This document shows, piece after piece, positions 1-12,589 of a stretch of 64,000 nucleotides of DNA. A program made the position numbers and the translations under genes. The first letter of the stretch is position 1; each line of letters starts with the position of its first letter. Below the pieces are notes generated by a model that ran no database searches, was not told the origin of the DNA, and was given only the letters and a program-made list of their open reading frames with translations. The DNA comes from Acanthopleura granulata (Eukaryota; Mollusca; Polyplacophora; Chitonida; Chitonidae): assembly GCA_016165875.1 (NCBI GenBank), contig JABBOT010000002.1:2629540-2693539 (forward strand), given 5' to 3'.

Positions 1-415
1 AATTTAACATGAAGAGAAAAAAAAAAAAGAAATTCCATCTAAAGCCCCATAAAAACTTTAGCATATGGCCTTTTTTGGAAGTTCTCTAGTCTTACCCACA
101 ATAAACATATATTTAATGATGGTCCCAGTTGTGAGATATTGCCATGTTGACTCTTCAGTCAAAGCACGTGCAAGTTTTCTGCTGACAGTCTTTTTCCTTG
201 ACTTGTGATCTTCTTCTTGTCTCCTCTTGACTTAGTGAAAAAAAAAGCTGTGGTAAAGTCATCAAGTTTATGCCTGTTTATCTGCATGAAAAATTATCTC
301 CACTTTGTTTCCAAATCTTGACTCACATCAAGTAGGCATCGTTATTTATGTTCACATAAGCTCTTAATACTTCTATAAACTCTCCTTTATTTGGTGTTTT
401 CTCTGTTGTTTGCAG
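1..415. other. Intronic sequence upstream of the first visible ARHGAP20 exon
   Basis: No coding exon was recognised here. The stretch ends in a pyrimidine-rich tract and TTTGCAG acceptor next to the exon at 416, so it is read as the 3' part of an intron of the RhoGAP gene. Confidence 0.6.
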
Positions 416-3400
416 GAGTCTGAAGCTAAAGAGTATCAGTTGTGGGTGATGCCAGGTCCTGATGACTCACCTTTTCCTTTAATAGGTAAGAAGAACTGTA
501 CTTTTTTTTTAGATCCTTCCGTTGTATTATCATTCATTAGGTAATGAGTCCAAGGTCACCATATTAGGGCTGAGAATAAATAACGTTTTTGTAGCTTACC
601 AGCTTCGCAGCTACATGCACAAGGATTATATCACGTAAGTTTGTTTTAGATATTTTGCCAGGTAGAAATTAAAGAAACCACTTATTTGAAACCTAATTGA
701 TAAGGATGTCTGATTCCTTACACTTAAATCTCCACAAATTTAGACAGAATTGCACGGTCTTCTTTGTGGTCATTTTTCAAGGAAAGGAAAAAATTGTATA
801 ATTTCTTGAATCGTTGACCTCCAAAAACAGAGTTGTATGAAAGCAGCACCCTTACATGCTTGACCGTGGCCTGCATTCGCTCATTAAACACAAAGCGATC
901 ATTTGTCATGTTTGCCACACTGCATCCGGAATTTGCTCTGTGTCAAATATGATGAATTTATTGACATTCAAACAGTTTGTGTTTGTTGACAAAGGCAAGC
1001 CTTTCTTTTTGACCCATATGAGAAGTTATCATTCACCTAATAAGGTTTCGCTTCAGCAGAAATAGCTGGAATAGGACAGAATTCTTTAGAATGATGATGT
1101 TCTAGAGCAGTATAATTAGACCTGCCGATATCTACTTGGCAACTCTTCCCTCTTGTCTATCCCTATCTTTTTTGCTTTTTATTGCTCAGGTGACCTTCTG
1201 ACGGGGGTGTATAGTTAACCCAATTGATTTATTGTCTGCAAAGTTTACATTACTTTGCCTGTGGAAATTGTTTAAGAGGTGTATGTTTGCCAATATTTGC
1301 AGAGTAAATTTGCCAGTGTTAAGTGAATGGAGAAGGAGTGTTAGCAGCTGGCTGCATTATTTTTAACAGTGTATGTCAGGAAGGCTCTTTACGTGAGGTG
1401 TTATTTTTGACGCGTTAAGTTTAGCAACTGTCCGTGTGAAGCATGATGTAGACATTGGAGGGGAGTTAATCTGTTTGTCCCCAGCAGAGTTAAGCTGTAG
1501 GGGCCGAGTGTTAATCTGATGAGGCTCCTACTGATCTCTGATTTCCTGCAGATCTTAAGTGTATACCCTAACACACATTTGGTAGCCTTGCCAACTTTTT
1601 CCTGGCTTAATCTGGACAGTCTCACTTAAACTGACCATGTGCTTATGTGTGATGTTTACTATAGTTTTATCAAATAAACGATCTCTCAATTCACAATAAA
1701 TTTTCATCCTTTTCATTGCAAAAGAGAAACGTGTTCTTAGATTTGAGGTCAAAGTTATGTATAAAAGAGAAAGTGTAAAATAACTTACAGAGAAATGAAA
1801 TACATTGTGTTTCCCTTGTCTGTGAACGAACTAGTTAACTAAAGAAAGTTATAATTTAAAAGAAAAAATGAAAGGTATTCAACCCTGAAACATAGGATCC
1901 AAGTGGAATAAATCAGCTCTTTCCTTATCTTTAAAAGGTTGAGAAAAATACATTTGACATTAGTATAGATTCTTAAGATCCATCATCAGCGTAGAAATTT
2001 TGAAGATCGCCATGTCACCTTGTATGACATGTGGATGGAATTGTGTTGAGTACTGTCCGCTGTGGAGTATGAACAAACAGTGAATGGTGCCAGAAATTCC
2101 TGCTGTTGATTCATTTGGCCCGATCTCATGGCATCTTAGTCATATGGCTAGTTATTTTCTGGTCGTTTTACAACACAGCATGCATTATAAGAAGCTGGAC
2201 TCACTTGGCATGAAAACTTCTCAGCACTTGATGAACTCTTCCACGCTATTTTTGTTGAAACCTCTTAGGAAGGTAGTTGTGAATATGCTCATTGTCAAAG
2301 TGTAATGTAAGATTTTGAATCAGAGTATGCCTTCATCTCCAAACTCTGACCTTCAGAAAATAGAGAAAAAACCTAGTGACACAAGGAAGTCGACCATGAC
2401 CCCTCGTAAATTGACATTGCTGTGCACCTTAAGTTTTGTACATATTTAACAGGTGGTGAAAGGTTAAGTGGGCTCAGTCTGAGGCTGGCATTAAGTCATT
2501 TAACATAAAATGTTACATGAAATATTAACGGTTGGATCAACTGGAAACCCATGAACTGGAAAAGTACAGATAATGTAGGTGAAATTTTAGAGATATACTT
2601 ATTTGACCATTGTTATGAGTAAAGGATATCTGTATGAAAGTAGATTTGGTTTGAATAGTCTTTTTGACATTTCGTGATGCTGATACTGGGTTTTTTTATA
2701 GATCTGTATATATGGAAACATACAAACTACATGCAGCCATGAAGATAAAGAATGCATTACATTTAGATGTGTATATTAAATGAATGATGTGCTGAATTCA
2801 GCGTGTTGTCTTTTTCAAGGGCATGAAATCCCATACAACATTTGTTCCCAAGCTGAGGAGGGAGGAGGGGAGATAACTCAGTCAAGGTTCTTTATAAAGA
2901 ACAAGAAAGTTCAGAAAAGACATGGACTTGGTGAGTGTTCTGAATATCTTATTCATGTTGAGTAACTTAAAATTCATGCTGCAAAGATCTATTTGCCATG
3001 AGACAAAGTGTTTTTTATTTTAGTTGGAAACATTTTTGCTTGTTCATGGTTCATGGTTTTGTAATTCAACTTTCAACTACCACATTTTGGATGAATTTAG
3101 GGTTATAAATGACCTCTCCTGCATTGTTTCACACATACAAGAAACTGACATTAAGCTTGAAACTAAGAAAAACACTGAAATAGCTTGCCATGCTGACCAC
3201 TGTAGCATTTAAGTTTGTGTTGTCATCACTGCAGTAAAAACTCGTTCATTCTGAATCATTTGTAGATGACAGTCGAAAACAGAGAGGAAAGGCCTTCTTA
3301 TCTCTGTTCAAGAGAAGTTCTCGCGATTCAACAGAGATTGGGCAAACAACCAAACTGCTGTTCGGCCAGCCATTGGAAACAGTCATGGTGGATGATGAAC

Positions 3401-6400
3401 TGCCCAAATCAGTCATGGTAAAGTTGTGCACCATTTCTTTCTTACACAAACTCTTTTGTGCGATAGTCTGTAAAATGTGAGTGAAAATGATTATTGAAAG
3501 GTTCATCAGTTTGTCTGCCGAGAAAATAAATCACAGTAATATTCCAGAGATGATTTCTTCTTGACAAAGCAGGCAATTGCACCTTCAGAGAGATGTGGAA
3601 CAGGACTTGACTAATATGTAGTTGGATTTTACATTGAGCCACAGTATTGCTGAGTCACTGGTGCATTATGTGTGTATGCCTTCTAGTGTGTGGCTTAACA
3701 TTTGGTTCTCACAAATTGATGAAACATTCCCGTTTTTGCAGGCATTGTTGTCGCTGCTGTGTAGAAGAGGTCCGTGCACACAGGGCATCCTGAGGAAGTC
3801 TGCCAATGAGAAGGCAAAGAGGGACTTGAAACAGCGTCTGGATGAAGGGGAGGACTGCATCACAGAGGTCACCTCAGTCCATGTGGTCGGAGCTTTGGTC
3901 AAGGTGAACATCGTCGCTGTTCAGGCTGGAGGGCCAGATTGGATCTGTGTTGCATTTACTATTTTTGATACAGTTGCAATCAGATTTATCCATGTTGAGA
4001 TATGTCATTTTTTGGAGCTAGGAAATGATTTATTGAAAAATGTGGCATCGCCAGTTTATTGTGTCACAAAAATAACTTAGAATGTCAGTATTAAGGCAAG
4101 TACCTCTTTCATTACTGCATTACTCACTGGTGCTTGGGACGAAAACTACTGTAATTCTGTTATCAGACTGGATTTTGATTTCGTTTTACGAACATCATTA
4201 AATCGTTTTTCTATTTCTCACAGTAAGTTTCTCACATTTTTTATTAGTTATCAAATTGAACAAACGAGAAATTATTCTTTCATTTGACCAGGATTATTTG
4301 CGTAGCCTGCCAGAAAGCTTACTGCTGGAGGATCATTATGACAGCTGGGTGTCAGCTGATGACATCCCAAATAGCAACGAAAGGATTGACTTTATCAAGC
4401 AGTAAGTTCCTCTGAAATGTTCTGCCGCTGCTGCCCTATCTTGCTCTCTTGATGAAATAGTTCTTAAATCAAATTTCTGAATAATTTTGTTGACTAAATG
4501 TCTTTCTGTGAGGCTCAATCTAATCAAGGGGAGACAATTTCACTGGTAACTACCCTTACATAGGTCTGAATAATTTTGATGTCCAGGAAATTTGTATTGC
4601 TTCTTTGTATGAACAGCTGATTTAATTGTTTTTTCTGGCACATTTTCAACGTATATCTGATCTTGTTTCTATGGTAAATTTTCAACCTGTGTCTTATCTT
4701 GTTTCTGCGTTAAATAGTCAGCATGTTTCTCATCTTGTTTCTGCAATAAATTTTCAGCATGTATCTCGTCTTGTATTTATGGTAAATTTACAGCATGTAT
4801 CTCGTCTTGTATTTATGGTAAATTTTCAGCATGTATCTCATCTTGTTTTCAATAGTAGAGTTTTTAACCCATATATCACATTGCAGGTTGACCTGGCAGC
4901 TCCCAGCCTGTAATCTTGTACTGCTAAAACACCTGATGTGCATTCTGTACCACATCGACAAACACTCAGACTCCAACAGCATGGACGCCTACAACCTGTC
5001 CATCTGTATGGCTCAGTCCATGTTACGTTCGAAAGGCACGGGCACAGTTCAGCCAGCCCAGGCCAAGAAGGCCAACAGTGTGATACAGTTCATGATTGAG
5101 AACTGTGGGGAAATCTTCGGTGAGGAGGTGAAAATGCTCCTAGAGTACGTGGAAGATAAGGCTGACTCCGGCACAGACACAGACAGCATTCCTGAGACAA
5201 ATGGTAATATCTGAGTTAACTTAATCGATTTACTTGTGTTCATCATACCTTGGTCATTGAGGTATACTGTGTAAAAATATCAGTAATCGATATGCCAGTC
5301 ATTTGACATCATTCTGTGGTTTGTTTTTGGCTCCCTGTCTTAATAATTTGATTGCCTGTTACAAATTTAATAAAGTTGAAAACCACATAAAGCATGAACA
5401 AAGTAAGTAAAATTAGGTTTTTGTCCACAAAAATTCTGTTCTGTACTTCATTAAGTGCTGAAGACTAAGAGCTTTGGAGGCATCATAAAACTTAATGTAT
5501 AATGGCATTAACATTGTGTATAATGGCATTAACATTGTGTGTAATGGCATTAACATTGTATATGTCTTGTACAGGTAACTTGAGAAGGGATGACTCGTCC
5601 ATTGACAGCCTGGAGAAGGATGATCCTACTGAGCTTGATTCAAGTCCACGGATTGCTAAGAGTCATCTGTCTCCAGTGAACCTTAGCAATGACTCCGGAG
5701 TGACTCTAAGTGATAGTCAGCTGGTCAGTGACGAGGGTCACTACATAGACCACAAGTTGATCTGTCGGCGACAAATGAATTCTCAGTCGTCCAGTGCGGA
5801 GAGCCTACGTCAGATGCGCAGCTCTCACATAACAGTGGGTAAGCGGTGTTCCGCGGATTCACTGTGCAGTGTCGAAGAATCGGAGTTGGAGTGCGAAGAT
5901 CACAGAACTTTTGGGTCTATAATAAAGTCTGCCAGCGGGGATCACCTGTATCCCACAGCAAGGGATCGGCACTCGTGTGAGACTCACTCTGACAGCGAGA
6001 TACAGTCGCGTCCTCGCGAGCGCTTTGTACGGCAGGCGTCTGTGAACAGCAGCACGCCACCACTGTCTCCACGACCTAAACTCTCTTACAGCTCAGACAG
6101 TCTCCTCTCAGACTCTTCTGTGTCCTATTTAAGGGAATCGGGTGGATTCAGTGAAAGCCCTTACAGCCCTCCTCACATCTCCTCCAGTCACTCATCTCAC
6201 GTCGTCGTGGCGAACAAACCCAAAACAAAACTGCAGAAGAGTTTGTCAGGGGTGCCAAGTCCCACGCAACCTTACCCTGTTCCACAAGTCGTCTCGCAGA
6301 GGAGGTTCAGTGACGAGAGCATTAAGTATCATCTCAGTCCCCCAGACTCTCCCGTCCTGTCCACACCCCGTCATCAGTCATCAACGCCCAATCACAGACA

Positions 6401-7817
6401 TTTAGTCCTTGCATCCCCAAATGGAAGCCCCCAGAGTTCTGCAGAATCAGATTCAGGTCCCAGTTATCCCCCCTTATCCTTAGTGACTGACAGGTCTGAG
6501 GAAACTGTGGACAGATCAATGTATAAGGACGTTGATACCAAACCTTCATGGAGAATTTCGCAAAAGCAGATCATACAAGGTTCCCCACCCCCCAGAATCT
6601 TGCTGCAGACTTACAGTGATCATAGGAAAGTTGTTGGTTCTCGGCTTGTGGAGTCCAGTGTGAGCCAGCCAGATGTGAGGCATTGTGAAGCAGTGGACAT
6701 GTCCAGTGGTTCGGCTAAGATAGTGTCTGTGATTAGAAAACAGCACAACGTGATTCGCATCAAAACTAAAAGTGCTAACAAAAAACAATCAGAGCAATCT
6801 GGACCAAATTACCAGAGCCAGGTGACTTTGAAACCTCGCCCCGAGCACCCTCCATCCTATCTGGAGGCTCTGGACAGACGGGATCGACTTTCCCGTGGGC
6901 TCCCAGTCGATGTAAGCTTACAGGACACCATCTCGCAGAAACGGGCAAGTGCACATGCCAAGGAACTCTATGAACAATCTGTGCGACAGTTCATGAGCGA
7001 CACGCCCATCCCACAGGGTGGAGTGTCCTCGCCTTCCTCATCCTCAGAGGAAGATGTCGATTTCTGCCCAGACAAAGACCCGAAGAAGGTCTATGAGGAA
7101 TCCATGAGGCAGTTTTTAGAGCAGCAGTCTGGTGATAACAGGCGAGTGTCACAGGAATTCTCCTCAGGAGTATCAAGGTCAAACAGTGCGGGTAGTCGTG
7201 GGTCATCTTGTGTGACTGTAACCACTGGTAACCATGGACACACCTCCCAGAATCCCTCAGACAAAATGGAGCACAGGACAGTCATTCACATCCCCTCTGT
7301 ACGGGACAGTAAGTTGATAGAAGCGCGGAACAAAGGGCTGCCATGTGGGTCCTCTTCGTATTCTCGGACTTCCCGACACAGACTGCCGAGTTCAGGGAGA
7401 TACTTTTACGACCCCAAAACACAAACTGAAAGCAGCGTTTCTGAAAGGGTTGTTTTCTCTCATCTTCCTGCCTCAGAATCCACGGTGTCTTCAGATGTGA
7501 ACAAACAACGTCCCCATAACAAATCTTACTTGTCTTGGAGCGTGGCTGATTTACGGAGGCACTATGACGAACCAAGAGCTCGATCTGAAGCCGATTCAAC
7601 ACCAACTTACTCTTCACACATCGTGACTGTGGGAGGTGGTTCCACGAGCCACCAGAAAGGCGGTGCCCGTCCCCCTCCCCCTCCATATCAACCACCCCCA
7701 CCGTTCCGACGCAACAGCAGTGATGTGGAGAGAAAAGGTTCATCAAGGAGCAGTAGTTCAGAGGACAGTGGCTCTAGTCATTCAGTCCACCGAGTGTACC
7801 AACCTCAGCACCTCTAA
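416..7817 (+). CDS. ARHGAP20: ARHGAP20-like Rho GTPase-activating protein, 3' portion (7 exons, 5' end outside window)
   Basis: RhoGAP proteins speed GTP hydrolysis by Rho-family GTPases and so switch them off at membranes and the actin cortex. Exons by splice consensus: 416-485, 2820-2930, 3266-3417, 3742-3903, 4292-4401, 4887-5203, 5575-7817. Together they give one open frame of 1054 residues plus TAA, and every junction phase agrees. The first two exons carry the end of a Ras-association-like region with the motif PLIGHEIPY. The RhoGAP domain spans about visible residues 95-290: LFGQPL start, GILRKSAN with the probable arginine finger R129, DYLRSLPE, LLKHLMCILYHI and NLSICMAQSML. The single 3' exon encodes a 746-residue Ser/Pro-rich, probably disordered tail with two related YE(Q/E)S(V/M)RQF motifs and a proline run just before the C-terminus. 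ARHGAP20 has PH, RA and RhoGAP domains; the PH part would lie upstream. ARHGAP20 is the best fit to the RA-RhoGAP order, but another close RhoGAP paralogue is possible. Confidence 0.85.
4626..4860. repeat. 36-bp tandem repeat in ARHGAP20 intron, close to the acceptor
   Basis: About six imperfect units of roughly 36 bp share the core CAGCATGTATCTCGTCTTGT followed by TTTATGGTAAATTTT-type spacers. The array ends about 25 bases before the acceptor of the exon at 4887. Because 36 is a multiple of three, the array is open on the + strand with a 12-residue period, which is not evidence of coding. Confidence 0.85.
5495..5568. repeat. Three-unit ~23-bp repeat just before the last ARHGAP20 exon
   Basis: The string TAATGGCATTAACATTGT occurs three times in a row with small spacers, ending a few bases from the acceptor TTGTACAG at 5567-5574. 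It creates in-frame ATGs that make the last exon look as if it starts at 5502, but the splice acceptor and phase show the exon starts at 5575. Confidence 0.85.
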
Positions 7818-8505
7818 CCCTGTCACAACTCATCCACAAAACCATTGTTTGTCATTTTAGCAACAGTTCCTGCTGAATTGAATCTACTTGCTACCCATGT
7901 TTTTATACATATATTCATATAAATTTTCCAAAGCTAGCACATACTGTTCAAATCATATTTTTTTTTCTTAAGTTTTAAAAAGATTTTTCTACTGAATTAT
8001 TTTTATGATCCTAATTGTATAAAAATAATTTAGGCATTTTTAGCAAATGTTCATTATCATTCGTCTGCTAAATCGATATCATTTTACCTACCAAATATCT
8101 TTTAAATCTTGTCTGAGAGATAATTTTTTCAAAGGAGTTTAAGGTTGAGAATATTTTACTTATTCAATTTGGTGCAACCTAACAAGGTCACACTCATGCT
8201 TTTGTGTGATATTCCCTCTGTGTTGTCAATTAGGTATTCAGTTTACATTCTTGCAGGTTGTGTTTTACACCAAAATTTTTGTGTGGATTTTTTTTTTTGT
8301 TTTGTTAGGGAGTAATACTTGATGAAGAAATTCATGTTTCCAAAATATATGTATTTGTGCAGATTTCTCTGCATTCTTTTAACTTTTTCTGTTGAAGTTC
8401 ACAGTTTGTTAGATATTCACACATATATTATACTGTTCTATTGTTTCTGTTGTTGTCATAACATTGTGAAGCAAATGCTTGCAATACATCAAAAGAAATA
8501 GTTGT

Positions 8506-9077
8506 TTAAAGTAAAAGACAGCTTATGACTGAGGTACTCTTCATTAAAAGGATTATAAAATTCTCTCTTGAATGAAAAAAACTGTTTTAAATTGTATGAA
8601 TTCTTGGCTGAATTATCTTCGTTGGAGGTGTGGAGCATTGTACCGCAGACAGGGGATCTGAAAGCGCCCATTCTTTGAAGAGTATGACAAACTGACCAAT
8701 CAGAGAGCTAGGAGATATCAGCTGCTTACAAGCTGTGACATAAATGTTCTGAGCCGTCTGTCAATGTAACATGTAATAACATAGGGAGAGCACAGTGTTT
8801 TAATGTTATATGTTTTAATTAAAACAGTACATGGGTGAACAACACTGCAAAGTATCTCCAGGTCATTGTTTTTTGGCTTACTGCAGTCTCGGGTGACAAG
8901 AGTGTTCCACGCTTGGAACAGTTACATCACAGCCCAGACAGAGTGGCTGCATTTCAGGCTAGGCATGGTTTCCACTGTCGTAGTACCTGATAGAAAAAAC
9001 CCTTTACTGAAATATACATAATATTGTCAACCTTTTTGGCAGACTTAACTTAGAACATGAGCTGTCTTTCACTTTAA
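8506..9077 (+). mobile_element. TTAA-flanked non-autonomous terminal-inverted-repeat element, copy 1 (572 bp)
   Basis: The left end reads TTAA-AGTAAAAGACAGCTTATGA and the right end reads, inverted, TTAA-AGTGAAAGACAGCTCATGT, so both ends carry a ~20-bp terminal inverted repeat bounded by TTAA. It contains no transposase frame. A diverged copy in the opposite orientation is at 53541-54199 and matches across the whole body. TTAA at both ends of both copies suggests TTAA target duplication, as in piggyBac-type transposition. The family assignment is inferred. Confidence 0.75.
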
Positions 9078-9689
9078 AAAAGTTCTTGTGTCTAGTTTGG
9101 TTCCATTGATAACCACACCCTTCAGCACTTCTTCTGGCCACACAGGGAAACGTGGTTATCTTTCAATGCCCATTGTTTGGGTTCCAAAGTTGAAGCCAGT
9201 TTCGCCACCTTTCACAAAAACTCATGTGTTAAGTACTGCCAAAAACTTGAATCATTGAATCTTATCTGCAATGAACTAGTGTTACATTGAATTCTGTTTA
9301 AGAAACGCTAAGCAGTGAGTGAAAACCACTTGCTGCAGTTGTGGACTGTAGGTGATTGTACTAAGATGTCTACAGTTATCAAGGCATTTTGGCGTGTCTT
9401 GATGTGCTGGTGTGGCATTGACACACAAACTGTGACATGGCCACAAGAGTCCCAAGCTGTGTCACTGCTAGTTGGTCTGTCATTACCAGTTTTCATGACT
9501 GATGTGTGTGCAAGTTGGTATGAACATATCATAGAGATACTTAAGGAATATTTAGAGGTTTCTCATTTGAAAATGTATCTAATATGTTAAGCCCTTTTCA
9601 GTATTGTTATAGTACAGTTGTTTAAATTGTTAAAAAAGAAAGCTGTTAAATGGGTTATGCTGTGTTTTCCTTTGAAATTTGCATCAGAA

Positions 9690-9800
9690 ATGCATTTTTA
9701 GAGGCAAATAAATCATAAAATATTACTTTTGGCTCTGAAACCCTCATTTGCCGAGTCTGATATCAAACCAACTACAAAAACATGCTCAGAATCCGGTGAA
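9690..9800 (+). repeat. Dispersed repeat C, copy 1
   Basis: TGCATTTTTAGAGGCAAATA, then ATAAAATATTACTTTTGGCTC and CTGAAACCCTCATTTG. The same ordered blocks recur at 25196, 32180 and 33553 in the same orientation. Confidence 0.6.
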
Positions 9801-11059
9801 AAGAGTAAGGTAGTCATGTTCCTTATTTAAAGTGAGTACAGTGTGTTGTAAAGGATACGTGCAACTTCTGACATTTTTAACATGGGGTCTAATCACATGT
9901 TAAATGCAATAGGAGCAATCAGAACTCCAGAACTTTTGTATCACTGACACTATGTTGCAATGTAATTCTCCTGAAATTTGGAAATGTTTCCATTGGCATT
10001 GACAGCCTTGGTGTTCTCATCAGCCTGACAGTCACTTTAGAAATTACTTTTATGTGCCTTGAATGTAGTAATACTTTTGCTCCAGTCACTGTTGAAATGC
10101 TTCCAGTTAAAATGAAGACTTATTTCGTTTTTGTCTTTCGAAATGCAAGATCATTCAACTGTTGGTATATTGTTTTCAAAATTTGAACATTTTGCATTAC
10201 CAATGGAACTTGAATGAACTTGCTCATTTTTCTGTTATACCAACTAATATAAATCAGTTTTGAAGGGAAGGTTAATTTTTTTTTTTTTTTTTTTTGCAGC
10301 ATATTGCATATTTAGACAAACTGCCCTGAAATTAATTCCACCCCATTTCGTTTAAGATTGAAGTAACTTTTTGTGGACACAAGTACATGTAGCCTGGCTA
10401 TAGCGCCCATTTCATTTAGTAAGGTGGTTGTGACCCATACAAAATTGACAGCATTGATAGTGCAGTGTGCTGTGTGATGACCTTGAGTTGAAACATTTGG
10501 TGAGCGCGTGGTATGTATGATTTATGACTTGGTATCACATCTCTGCGCTGGGAAATGTATGGTTGTATGAGAATCGTGTCTGTGCAATATTTACAATCTC
10601 TGTAGTGATGCGGAAAGTGTAGTAAAGACCAGAGTGTCGACATTTTGCCGGGAAAATGCAGAGAACTGTATGTGATGTAGAGAGAGAGAGGGCACACATA
10701 TGTTTGTTATAATCCAAGTGTCAGTCTGTATGTGATATTATATGTAGTGTGGTCACCGGTAAGTTGTTGATATTGCAATAGTGCTGAATTCCACAGTTGC
10801 CAAACTTTCACACGAACGTCTGTATAGAATCTTTAAACATGATCGTGTTTTGTATAAAAGGTATGGGATTGTGAAAAATAAAGAAAAAAATAAAAAACAC
10901 ATATAGAGAGTGATTCTCCTATTAACTTACCATGAGCAGTTGAGTACTCGATTATATAAGACTTGAAGAAGTAAGTAGATCGTAAGTAGCCATGTATCAG
11001 ACTCTGTGCCATGTGTAAAATGAATTGGATTGTGTCAGCGTGAAATGTGTCTGGCATAA

Positions 11060-11065
11060 AATAAA
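11060..11065 (+). terminator. Candidate poly(A) signal AATAAA for the ARHGAP20-like gene
   Basis: AATAAA at 11060-11065 is followed about 40 bases later by a GT-rich stretch (TTGTTTGTTTGG), the usual layout of a cleavage/polyadenylation site. Another AATAAA lies at 10877-10882. The choice between them, or an earlier site, cannot be settled from the sequence. Confidence 0.35.
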
Positions 11066-11194
11066 TCATTGCCTGTTATTTAAATGTTCTGACTATTCTG
11101 TGTTGTTTGTTTGGTATTTTGGTACTGGTTTCTGGTACTCGGTCAGGGAGTTCATACACTGTAGTTGCAGGATTGAGCCATGTGTATAGTCAGT

Positions 11195-11350
11195 ACGCGT
11201 CCGGCCGTAAGTGAGAAGATCCGCCGGCACATGGCCGTGGGTCTCCGTCGGGCTCTGCTTGGTTTCCTCCCACCATAATGCTGGTCGCCGACGTATAAGT
11301 GAAATATTCTTGAGTACGGCGTAAAACACCAATCAAATGAATAAATAAAT
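11195..11350 (+). mobile_element. tRNA-derived SINE, 5'-truncated copy
   Basis: It shares the 3' half of the window's main SINE family: TCCGGCCGTAAGTG, a TTTCCTCCCACCATAATGCTGG block, GTGAAATATTCTTGAGTACG, CGTAAAACACCAATCAAAT and an AATAAATAAAT tail. The tRNA-like head is missing. Confidence 0.8.
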
Positions 11351-12589
11351 ATCAGTACACCGCACCAGATCTTTGTACCAAGACCAACTTTCTCATCAAT
11401 CCAGCAAATTTGTCCACGGTTTCCACAGATGATCTTAACTGAAAGCTATCATCGAAAGGTTCTCCTGACCATGAAAATCGTTGAAAAAGTGTTCATTTTG
11501 TATGAAGTACTATGAAAACAGTGTTAAGTATCATTGTCCTATAAATCCTATATTTTCAGCTCTGAATGATATTTTCTATATTTTGGTGAATTGTCCTATA
11601 TTAATTATATTTTTCAAAGAAGCAAAAATGCAACAAGTCACTGAAAACAAACATAGGTAGGTCAGCTGTGTGTCTTACGCCCAAGCATTTGACGTGTGTC
11701 CAAATAATAAAAATAACGGAGAAATGACTTGCTGCTACTCAATATATGCTTATCCTGTTTTACTAAAAGGCGCATTTTCAACATTTTTATACGTTGTAAA
11801 TTCTGTTGTGATGGTAATAGCAAACACTAAGCGAATATACATTATACCCTGGCTTACCATGATAATTTTAGTCACCAGAGCTCGTTTTACAAAGATGGTG
11901 TAACCTACGACAAGAATAACTGTTGACGACACATACTGTAGAGATACGTCGCCATTGTTGTTGCGTTTGGCGTAGCACTATACCCTCTTCGTAAAAGAGA
12001 CCACCAGGCCAACTTGTACGAAATCCTCTGGAAGTTACGAACACGTAGCTACTTTACCAACAGTGCTGGTTACAGTGCTAAGAGAACATCGTGCAAGTGT
12101 CTTCTGTGTCTCTTTTTGGTTGACATACCAGAGCTACTCTGGCCTGCGTGAGCCTGCAGGATCTTCGAGTCGAGTTGTTGAGTCGCTGTTCTTGAAACCA
12201 TTAATGGCACACAGCAGTGGTCGACGCTTGTATATAGAACTTTTAATGGTCTAAGGTTCGTCGATGACCACTTGTATTATGTTGCATCTCCATAACTACA
12301 TCACACTTGGATAAGTTCGTCACACGATATTTTGCATATGTAAGTCTGTTAGTGTGTTGCAAAATGTTAATGTTGATATTTTACCTGGGGCATTTCTGTT
12401 TCCGTCATCCATAACACTGACCACCAATTTACAAATGAAAAATTCATGAGGACAACAATCAAAGAAAATAAATCCAAGTTGCTGCTGGTCTAAACTCCTT
12501 TATCTCTCAATCAGATTTACGTTGATCAAACCATAGATGTATATATTTATTTCTTTCTTCGCGTTTCCTTTTATTAATCTCTCAGTGAG

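Larger units (their letters stand above)
7818..11066 (+). other. Probable 3' UTR of the ARHGAP20-like gene
   Basis: An AT-rich stretch follows the stop codon without any convincing gene. It contains a TTAA-flanked short element (8506-9077) and one copy of a dispersed repeat near 9690. The extent is inferred from candidate poly(A) signals only; transcription could end earlier. Confidence 0.4.

Noticed and set aside
3622..4080. 152-codon frame as an independent gene
   Set aside because: Only 3742-3903 within it is coding, as a RhoGAP exon; the rest reads into both flanking introns.
5502..5574. ATG at 5502 as the start of a separate 771-residue gene
   Set aside because: A good acceptor ends at 5574, and the phase from the preceding RhoGAP exon joins cleanly at 5575, so the ATGs lie in intronic repeat sequence.
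11670..12254. Small frames at 11670-11903 and 12063-12254 as genes
   Set aside because: No homology, splice structure or neighbouring exons; likely chance frames.
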